The notes beneath the pieces were generated by a model, which searched no databases, was not told where the DNA came from, and saw only the letters and a program-made list of their open reading frames with translations. From the NCBI RefSeq assembly GCF_965224175.1, contig NZ_OZ245041.1, positions 4,712,001-4,776,000 on the forward strand: a stretch of DNA of 64,000 nt, given 5' to 3'. Within the stretch, counting starts at the first letter, position 1, and each line of letters begins with the position of its first letter. The translations under genes were made by a program, and so were the position numbers. The stretch is from Kordia sp965224175 (GTDB lineage Bacteria; Bacteroidota; Bacteroidia; Flavobacteriales; Flavobacteriaceae). Below are positions 49,401 through 61,400 of the stretch, piece after piece.

Positions 49401-52400
49401 GTAGTTCCAATTACTATAAGCAACCCAAGTGAAGAAGATACAGTAGTGAGTGTAACCACTACCAGTGGCACAGCAGGCACTGCAGATTATACAGAGACTA
49501 CAGTAACGGCAACGATTCCAGCGGGACAGACCAGCACTACGGTATCGATTCCAATTACCGAAGATAGTATTGACGAGCCATCAGAAGACTTTAGTGTTGA
49601 TGGAACCGTAACTAGCGGTAACACGTCAAATACAGATCCAAGTGGAACGGTAACGATCACTGACAATGATGGTACTCCAGTGGTGACCATCGGAGATGTG
49701 ATTGTCGATGAAGATGCTGGATCGGCAACGGTACCCGTGAGTATTGACACGCCAAGTAGTGAGGATACAGTCATTAGTATCACTACCAATGATAACAGCG
49801 CTGCAAGTCCAAGTGATTACACCAGCACTACCGTTACGGTGACTATCCCAGCGGGACAGACTAGTAGCAGTGTGAGTGTAGCAATTATCGATGATATGAT
49901 TGGGGAAGACACTGAAGATTTAAGTGTTGATGGAACGGTAGTAAGTGGAAACACATCAAATACAGACCCAAGTGGAACGGTAACGATCAATGATAATGAT
50001 ACGCCAAGTATCACCATTGGAGATGTAACGGTAGATGAAGGAGATGGAAACGCAGTAGTTCCAATTACCATAAGCAACCCAAGTGAAGAAGATACAGTAG
50101 TGAGTGTAACCACTACCAGTGGCACCGCAGGCACTGCAGATTATACAGAGACTACAGTAACGGCAACGATTCCAGCGGGACAGACCAGTACTACGGTATC
50201 GATTCCAATTACCGAAGATAGTATTGATGAGCCATCAGAAGACTTTAGTGTTGATGGAAGCGTAACTAGCGGTAACACGTCAAATACAGATCCAAGTGGA
50301 ACGGTAACGATTACTGACAATGATGGTACTCCAGTGGTGACCATCGGAGATGTGATTGTAGATGAAGATGCTGGATCGGCAACGGTACCCGTGAGTATTG
50401 ACACGCCAAGTAGCGAGGATACAGTCATTAGTATCACTACCAATGATAACAGCGCTACAAGTCCAAGTGATTACACCAGCACTACCGTTACAGTGACCAT
50501 CCCAGCGGGACAGACTAGTAGCAGTGTGAGTGTAGCGATTATCGATGATATGATCGGGGAAGACACTGAGGATTTAAGTGTTGATGGAACCGTGACAAGT
50601 GGTAACACATCAAATACAGACCCAAGTGGAACGGTGACTATCAATGATAATGATACGCCAAGTATCACCATTGGAGATGTAACGGTAGATGAAGGAGATG
50701 GAAACGCCGTAGTTCCAATTACTATAAGCAACCCAAGCGAAGAAGATACAGTAGTGAGTGTAACCACTACCAGTGGCACCGCAGGCACTGCAGATTATAC
50801 AGAGACTACAGTAACGGCAACGATTCCAGCGGGACAGACCAGTACTACGGTATCGATTCCAATTACCGAAGATAGTATTGATGAGCCATCAGAAGACTTT
50901 AGTGTTGATGGAAGCGTAACTAGTGGCAACACGTCAAATACAGATCCAAGTGGAACGGTAACGATTACTGACAATGATGGTACTCCAGTGGTGACCATCG
51001 GAGATGTGATTGTCGATGAAGATGCTGGATCGGCAACGGTACCCGTGAGTATTGACACGCCAAGTAGTGAGGATACAATTATCAGTATCACCACCAATGA
51101 TAACAGCGCTACAAGTCCAAGTGATTACACCAGCACTACCGTTACAGTGACTATCCCAGCGGGACAGACTAGTAGCAGTGTGAGTGTAGCGATTATCGAT
51201 GATATGATTGGAGAAGACACTGAGGATTTAAGCGTTGATGGAACGGTAGTAAGTGGAAACACGGCTAATACAGACCCAAGTGGAACGGTGACTATCAATG
51301 ATAATGATACGCCAAGTATCACCATTGGAGATGTAACGGTAGATGAAGGAGATGGAAACGCCGTAGTTCCAATTACCATAAGCAACCCAAGTGAAGAAGA
51401 TACAGTAGTGAGTGTAACCACTACCAGTGGCACAGCAGGCACTGCAGATTATACAGAGACTACAGTAACGGCAACGATTCCAGCTGGACAGACCAGCACC
51501 ACGGTATCGATTCCAATTACCGAAGATAGTATTGACGAGCCATCAGAAGACTTTAGTGTTGATGGAACCGTAACTAGCGGTAACACGTCAAATACAGATC
51601 CAAGTGGAACGGTAACGATCACTGACAATGATGGTACTCCAGTGGTGACCATCGGAGATGTGATTGTCGATGAAGATGCTGGATCGGCAACGGTACCCGT
51701 GAGTATTGACACGCCAAGTAGCGAGGAGACAATTATCAGTATCACTACCAATGATAACAGCGCTGCAAGTCCAAGTGATTACACCAGCACTACCGTTACA
51801 GTGACTATCCCAGCGGGACAGACTAGTAGCAGTGTGAGTGTGCCGATTATCGATGATATGATCGGGGAAGACACTGAGGATTTAAGTGTTGATGGAACCG
51901 TGACAAGTGGAAACACATCAAATACAGACCCAAGTGGAACGGTAACGATCAATGATAATGATACGCCAAGTATCACCATTGGAGATGTAACGGTAGATGA
52001 AGGCGATGGAAACGCCGTAGTTCCAATTACCATAAGCAACCCAAGTGAAGAAGATACAGTAGTGAGTGTGACCACTACCAGTGGCACAGCAGGCACTGCA
52101 GATTATACAGAGACTACAGTTACGGCAACGATTCCAGCGGGACAGACCAGCACTACGGTATCGATTCCAATTACCGAAGATAGTATTGATGAGCCATCAG
52201 AAGACTTTAGTGTTGATGGAAGCGTAACCAGCGGCAACACCTCAAATACAGATCCAAGTGGAACGGTAACGATCACTGACAATGATGGTACTCCAGTGGT
52301 GACCATCGGAGATGTGATTGTCGATGAAGATGCTGGATCGGCAACGGTACCCGTGAGTATTGACACGCCAAGTAGTGAGGATACAATTATCAGTATCACT

Positions 52401-55400
52401 ACCAATGATAACAGCGCTGCAAGTCCAAGTGATTACACCAGTACTACCGTTACAGTGACCATCCCAGCGGGACAGACTAGTAGCAGTGTGAGTGTGCCGA
52501 TTATCGATGATATGATTGGGGAAGACACTGAGGATTTAAGTGTTGATGGAACGGTAACAAGTGGTAACACATCAAATACAGACCCAAGTGGAACGGTGAC
52601 TATCAATGATAATGATACGCCAAGTATCACCATTGGAGATGTAACGGTAGATGAAGGAGATGGAAACGCAGTAGTTCCAATTACTATAAGCAACCCAAGT
52701 GAAGAAGATACAGTAGTGAGTGTAACCACTACCAGTGGCACCGCAGGCACTGCAGATTATACAGAGACTACAGTAACGGCAACGATTCCAGCGGGACAGA
52801 CCAGCACTACGGTATCGATTCCAATTACCGAAGATAGTATTGACGAGCCATCAGAAGACTTTAGTGTTGATGGAAGCGTAACTAGCGGTAACACGTCAAA
52901 TACAGATCCAAGTGGAACGGTAACGATCAATGACAACGATGGTACTCCAGTGGTAACTATCGGCGATGTGATTGTCGATGAAGATGCTGGATCGGCAACG
53001 GTACCCGTGAGTATTGACACGCCAAGTAGTGAGGATACAATTATCAGTATCACCACCAATGATAACAGCGCTACAAGTCCAAGTGATTACACCAGCACTA
53101 CCGTTACAGTGACCATCCCAGCGGGACAGACTAGTAGCAGTGTGAGTGTAGCGATTATCGATGATATGATTGGGGAAGACACTGAGGATTTAAGTGTTGA
53201 TGGAACGGTAACAAGTGGTAACACATCAAATACAGACCCAAGTGGAACGGTGACTATCAATGATAATGATACGCCAAGTATCACCATTGGAGATGTAACG
53301 GTAGATGAAGGAGATGGAAACGCCGTAGTTCCAATTACCATAAGCAACCCAAGTGAAGAAGATACAGTAGTGAGTGTGACCACTACCAGTGGCACAGCAG
53401 GCACTGCAGATTATACAGAGACTACAGTTACGGCAACGATTCCAGCTGGACAGACCAGCACTACGGTATCGATTCCAATTACCGAAGATAGTATTGACGA
53501 GCCATCAGAAGACTTTAGTGTTGATGGAACCGTAACTAGCGGTAACACGTCAAATACAGATCCAAGTGGAACGGTAACGATCAATGACAACGATGGTACT
53601 CCAGTGGTAACTATCGGCGATGTGATTGTCGATGAAGATGCTGGATCGGCAACGGTACCCGTGAGTATTGACACGCCAAGTAGCGAGGATACAATTATCA
53701 GTATCACTACCAATGATAACAGCGCTACAAGTCCAAGTGATTACACCAGCACTACCGTTACGGTGACTATCCCAGCGGGACAGACTAGTAGCAGTGTGAG
53801 TGTAGCAATTATCGATGATATGATCGGGGAAGACACTGAGGATTTAAGTGTTGATGGAACGGTAGTAAGTGGAAACACATCAAATACAGACCCAAGTGGA
53901 ACGGTGACTATCAATGATAATGATACGCCAAGTATCACCATTGGAGATGTAACGGTAGATGAAGGAGATGGAAACGTCGTAGTTCCAATTACCATAAGCA
54001 ACCCAAGTGAAGAAGATACAGTAGTGAGTGTGACCACTACCAGTGGCACAGCAGGCACTGCAGATTATACAGAGACTACAGTTACGGCAACGATTCCAGC
54101 TGGACAGACCAGCACTACGGTATCGATTCCAATTACCGAAGATAGTATTGACGAGCCATCAGAAGACTTTAGTGTTGATGGAACCGTAACTAGCGGTAAC
54201 ACGTCAAATACAGATCCAAGTGGAACGGTAACGATTACTGACAATGATGGTACTCCAGTGGTGACCATCGGAGATGTGATTGTCGATGAAGATGCTGGAT
54301 CGGCAACGGTACCCGTGAGTATTGACACGCCAAGTAGCGAGGATACAATTATCAGTATCACTACCAATGATAACAGCGCTACAAGTCCAAGTGATTACAC
54401 CAGCACTACCGTTACGGTGACCATCCCAGCGGGACAGACTAGTAGCAGTGTGAGTGTGCCGATTATCGATGATATGATTGGAGAAGACACTGAGGATTTA
54501 AGTGTTGATGGAACGGTAACAAGTGGCAACACGTCTAATACAGACCCAAGTGGAACGGTGACGATCAATGATAATGATACGCCAAGTATCACCATTGGAG
54601 ATGTAACGGTAGATGAAGGCGATGGAAACGCCGTAGTTCCAATTACCATAAGCAACCCAAGTGAAGAAGATACAGTGGTTAGTGTGACCACTACCAGTGG
54701 AACAGCAGGAACAGCTGATTATACAGAGACTACAGTTACGGCAACGATTCCAGCGGGACAGACCAGCACTACGGTATCGATTCCAATTACTGAAGATAGT
54801 ATTGACGAGCCATCAGAAGACTTTAGTGTTGATGGAAGCGTAACTAGCGGTAACACGTCAAATACAGATCCAAGTGGAACGGTAACGATTACTGACAATG
54901 ATGGTACTCCAGTGGTGACCATCGGAGATGTGATTGTCGATGAAGATGCTGGATCGGCAACGGTACCCGTGAGTATTGACACGCCAAGTAGCGAGGATAC
55001 AATTATCAGTATCACTACCAATGATAACAGCGCTGCAAGTCCAAGTGATTACACCAGTACTACCGTTACAGTGACTATCCCAGCGGGACAGACTAGTAGC
55101 AGTGTGAGTGTAGCAATTATCGATGATATGATTGGGGAAGACACTGAGGATTTAAGTGTTGATGGAACCGTGACAAGTGGAAACACATCAAATACAGACC
55201 CAAGTGGAACAGTAACGATCAATGATAATGATACGCCAAGTATCACCATTGGAGATGTAACGGTAGATGAAGGAGATGGAAACGCAGTAGTTCCAATTAC
55301 CATAAGCAACCCAAGTGAAGAAGATACAGTAGTGAGTGTAACCACTACCAGTGGCACCGCAGGCACTGCAGATTATACAGAGACTACAGTAACGGCAACG

Positions 55401-58400
55401 ATTCCAGCGGGACAGACCAGTACTACGGTATCGATTCCAATTACCGAAGATAGTATTGATGAGCCATCAGAAGACTTTAGTGTTGATGGAAGCGTAACTA
55501 GTGGCAACACGGCTAATACAGATCCAAGTGGAACGGTAACGATCAATGACAACGATGGTACTCCAGTGGTAACTATCGGCGATGTGATTGTCGATGAAGA
55601 TGCTGGATCGGCAACGGTACCCGTGAGTATTGACACGCCAAGTAGCGAGGATACAATTATCAGTATCACTACCAATGATAACAGCGCTACAAGTCCAAGT
55701 GATTACACCAGCACTACCGTTACGGTGACTATCCCAGCGGGACAGACTAGTAGCAGTGTGAGTGTAGCAATTATCGATGATATGATCGGGGAAGACACTG
55801 AGGATTTAAGTGTTGATGGAACCGTGACAAGTGGAAACACATCAAATACAGACCCAAGTGGAACGGTGACTATCAATGATAATGATACGCCAAGTATCAC
55901 CATTGGAGATGTAACGGTAGATGAAGGAGATGGAAACGTCGTAGTTCCAATTACCATAAGCAACCCAAGTGAAGAAGATACAGTAGTGAGTGTGACCACT
56001 ACCAGTGGCACAGCAGGCACTGCAGATTATACAGAGACTACAGTTACGGCAACGATTCCAGCTGGACAGACCAGCACTACGGTATCGATTCCAATTACCG
56101 AAGATAGTATTGACGAGCCATCAGAAGACTTTAGTGTTGATGGAACCGTAACTAGCGGTAACACGTCAAATACAGATCCAAGTGGAACGGTAACGATTAC
56201 TGACAATGATGGTACTCCAGTGGTGACCATCGGAGATGTGATTGTCGATGAAGATGCTGGATCGGCAACGGTACCCGTGAGTATTGACACGCCAAGTAGC
56301 GAGGATACAATTATCAGTATCACTACCAATGATAACAGCGCTACAAGTCCAAGTGATTACACCAGCACTACCGTTACGGTGACCATCCCAGCGGGACAGA
56401 CTAGTAGCAGTGTGAGTGTGCCGATTATCGATGATATGATTGGAGAAGACACTGAGGATTTAAGTGTTGATGGAACGGTAACAAGTGGCAACACGTCTAA
56501 TACAGACCCAAGTGGAACGGTGACGATCAATGATAATGATACGCCAAGTATCACCATTGGAGATGTAACGGTAGATGAAGGCGATGGAAACGCCGTAGTT
56601 CCAATTACCATAAGCAACCCAAGTGAAGAAGATACAGTAGTGAGTGTGACCACTACCAGTGGCACAGCAGGCACTGCAGATTATACAGAGACTACAGTTA
56701 CGGCAACGATTCCAGCTGGACAGACCAGCACTACGGTATCGATTCCAATTACCGAAGATAGTATTGACGAGCCATCAGAAGACTTTAGTGTTGATGGAAC
56801 CGTAACTAGCGGTAACACGTCAAATACAGATCCAAGTGGAACGGTAACGATCAATGACAACGATGGTACTCCAGTGGTAACTATCGGCGATGTGATTGTC
56901 GATGAAGATGCTGGATCGGCAACGGTACCCGTGAGTATTGACACGCCAAGTAGCGAGGATACAATTATCAGTATCACTACCAATGATAACAGCGCTACAA
57001 GTCCAAGTGATTACACCAGCACTACCGTTACGGTGACTATCCCAGCGGGACAGACTAGTAGCAGTGTGAGTGTAGCAATTATCGATGATATGATCGGGGA
57101 AGACACTGAGGATTTAAGTGTTGATGGAACCGTGACAAGTGGCAACACATCAAATACAGACCCAAGTGGAACGGTGACTATCAATGATAATGATACGCCA
57201 AGTATCACCATTGGAGATGTAACGGTAGATGAAGGAGATGGAAACGTCGTAGTTCCAATTACCATAAGCAACCCAAGTGAAGAAGATACAGTAGTGAGTG
57301 TGACCACTACCAGTGGCACAGCAGGCACTGCAGATTATACAGAGACTACAGTTACGGCAACGATTCCAGCGGGACAGACCAGCACTACGGTATCGATTCC
57401 AATTACCGAAGATAGTATTGACGAGCCATCAGAAGACTTTAGTGTTGATGGAAGCGTAACTAGTGGCAACACTTCTAATACAGATCCAAGTGGAACGGTA
57501 ACGATTACTGACAATGATGGTACTCCAGTGGTGACCATCGGAGATGTGATTGTCGATGAAGATGCTGGATCGGCAACGGTACCCGTGAGTATTGACACGC
57601 CAAGTAGCGAGGATACAATTATCAGTATCACTACCAATGATAACAGCGCTGCAAGTCCAAGTGATTACACCAGTACTACCGTTACAGTGACTATCCCAGC
57701 GGGACAGACTAGTAGCAGTGTGAGTGTAGCAATTATCGATGATATGATCGGGGAAGACACTGAGGATTTAAGTGTTGATGGAACGGTAGTAAGTGGAAAC
57801 ACATCAAATACAGACCCAAGTGGAACGGTGACTATCAATGATAATGATACGCCAAGTATCACCATTGGAGATGTAACGGTAGATGAAGGAGATGGAAACG
57901 TCGTAGTTCCAATTACCATAAGCAACCCAAGTGAAGAAGATACAGTAGTGAGTGTGACCACTACCAGTGGCACAGCAGGCACTGCAGATTATACAGAGAC
58001 TACAGTTACGGCAACGATTCCAGCGGGACAGACCAGCACTACGGTATCGATTCCAATTACCGAAGATAGTATTGACGAGCCATCAGAAGACTTTAGTGTT
58101 GATGGAACCGTAACTAGCGGTAACACGTCAAATACAGATCCAAGTGGAACGGTAACGATTACTGACAATGATGGTACTCCAGTGGTGACCATCGGAGATG
58201 TGATTGTCGATGAAGATGCTGGATCGGCAACGGTACCCGTGAGTATTGACACGCCAAGTAGCGAGGATACAATTATCAGTATCACTACCAATGATAACAG
58301 CGCTACAAGTCCAAGTGATTACACCAGCACTACCGTTACGGTGACCATCCCAGCGGGACAGACTAGTAGCAGTGTGAGTGTGCCGATTATCGATGATATG

Positions 58401-61400
58401 ATTGGAGAAGACACTGAGGATTTAAGTGTTGATGGAACGGTAACAAGTGGCAACACGTCTAATACAGACCCAAGTGGAACGGTGACGATCAATGATAATG
58501 ATACGCCAAGTATCACCATTGGAGATGTAACGGTAGATGAAGGCGATGGAAACGCCGTAGTTCCAATTACCATAAGCAACCCAAGTGAAGAAGATACAGT
58601 GGTTAGTGTGACCACTACCAGTGGAACAGCAGGAACAGCTGATTATACAGAGACTACAGTTACGGCAACGATTCCAGCGGGACAGACCAGCACTACGGTA
58701 TCGATTCCAATTACCGAAGATAGTATTGACGAGCCATCAGAAGACTTTAGTGTTGATGGAACCGTAACTAGCGGTAACACGTCAAATACAGATCCAAGTG
58801 GAACGGTAACGATCAATGACAACGATGGTACTCCAGTGGTAACTATCGGCGATGTGATTGTCGATGAAGATGCTGGATCGGCAACGGTACCCGTGAGTAT
58901 TGACACGCCAAGTAGCGAGGAGACAATTATCAGTATCACTACCAATGATAACAGCGCTGCAAGTCCAAGTGATTACACCAGCACTACCGTTACAGTGACC
59001 ATCCCAGCGGGACAGACTAGTAGCAGTGTGAGTGTAGCAATTATCGATGATATGATTGGGGAAGACACTGAGGATTTAAGTGTTGATGGAACGGTAGTAA
59101 GTGGAAACACATCAAATACAGACCCAAGTGGAACGGTAACGATCAATGATAATGATACGCCAAGTATCACCATTGGAGATGTAACGGTAGATGAAGGAGA
59201 TGGAAACGCCGTAGTTCCAATTACCATAAGCAACCCAAGTGAAGAAGATACAGTAGTGAGTGTAACCACTACCAGTGGCACAGCAGGCACTGCAGATTAT
59301 ACAGAGACTACAGTAACGGCAACGATTCCAGCGGGACAGACCAGCACTACGGTATCGATTCCAATTACCGAAGATAGTATTGATGAGCCATCAGAAGACT
59401 TTAGTGTTGATGGAAGCGTAACCAGTGGCAACACGTCAAATACAGATCCAAGTGGAACGGTAACGATTACTGACAACGATGGTACTCCAGTGGTGACCAT
59501 CGGCGATGTGATTGTCGATGAAGATGCTGGATCGGCAACGGTACCCGTGAGTATTGACACGCCAAGTAGCGAGGATACAATTATCAGTATCACCACCAAT
59601 GATAACAGCGCTGCAAGTCCAAGTGATTACACCAGCACTACCGTTACAGTGACTATCCCAGCGGGACAGACTAGTAGCAGTGTGAGTGTGCCGATTATCG
59701 ATGATATGATTGGAGAAGACACTGAAGATTTGAGTGTTGATGGAACGGTAGTAAGTGGAAACACATCAAATACAGACCCAAGTGGAACGGTAACCATCAA
59801 TGATAATGATACGCCAAGTATCACCATTGGAGATGTAACGGTAGATGAAGGAGATGGAAACGCCGTAGTTCCAATTACCATAAGCAACCCAAGTGAAGAA
59901 GATACAGTAGTGAGTGTGACCACTACCAGTGGCACAGCAGGCACTGCAGATTATACAGAGACTACAGTTACGGCAACGATTCCAGCGGGACAGACCAGCA
60001 CTACGGTATCGATTCCAATTACCGAAGATAGTATTGACGAGCCATCAGAAGACTTTAGTGTTGATGGAACCGTAACTAGCGGTAACACGTCAAATACAGA
60101 TCCAAGTGGAACGGTAACGATCAATGACAACGATGGTACTCCAGTGGTGACCATCGGCGATGTGATTGTCGATGAAGATGCTGGATCGGCAACGGTACCC
60201 GTGAGTATTGACACGCCAAGTAGCGAGGATACAATTATCAGTATCACTACCAATGATAACAGCGCTACAAGTCCAAGTGATTACACCAGCACTACCGTTA
60301 CGGTGACTATCCCAGCGGGACAGACTAGTAGCAGTGTGAGTGTACCAATTACCGATGATTTAGTAGAAGAAAACGATGAAGTATTTAACGTAGATGGAAT
60401 AGTAACTAGTGGCAACACGGCTAATACAGACCCAAGTGGAACAGTAACTATTATTGATAACGACATATGTACTTCAGATCCTAGCGGAGACTGTGATGGC
60501 GATGGAGTAACTAATGGAGATGAATTGAATCCACCAAACGGAGACACACCAACAGATCCAAATGATCCATGTGACTTGAATGTAGGAGATATCAGTGTAG
60601 CACAAACAGGAGATTACTTAGCTGCAGACTGTGATGGCGATGGAGTAACTAATGGAGATGAGTTGAATCCACCAAATGGAGACACACCAACAGATCCAAA
60701 TGATCCATGTGACTTGAATGTAGGAGATATCAGTGTAGCACAAACAGGAGATTACTTAGCTGCAGACTGTGATGGCGATGGAGTAACTAATGGAGATGAG
60801 TTGAATCCACCAAATGGAGACACACCAACAGATCCAAATGATCCATGTGACTTGAATGTAGGAGATATCAGTGTAGCACAAACAGGAGACTACTTAGCTG
60901 CTGACTGTGATGGCGATGGAGTAACTAACGGAGATGAGTTGAATCCACCAAACGGAGACACACCAACAGATCCAAATGATCCATGTGACTTGAATGTAGG
61001 AGATATCAGTGTAGCACAAACAGGAGATTACTTAGCTGCAGACTGTGATGGAGATGGAGTAACTAATGGAGACGAGTTGAATCCACCAAATGGAGACACA
61101 CCAACAGATCCAAACGATCCGTGTGACTTGAATACAGGAGACATCAGTGTAGCACAAACAGGAGATTACTTAGCTGCAGATTGTGATGGCGATGGAGTAA
61201 CCAATGGAGATGAGTTGAATCCACCAAATGGAGACACACCAACAGATCCAAATGATCCATGTGACTTGAATGTAGGAGATATCAGTGTAGCACAAACAGG
61301 AGATTACTTAGCTGCTGACTGTGATGGCGATGGAGTAACTAACGGAGATGAGTTGAATCCACCAAATGGAGACACACCAACAGATCCAAATGATCCATGT

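Noticed and set aside
39211..60547. More than sixty minus-strand ORFs of 88-105 residues repeating every 654 bases
   Set aside because: They are antisense shadows of the Calx-beta array. They repeat with the same period only because the DNA does, and they have low-complexity Val/Thr/Ser translations and no independent start signals.
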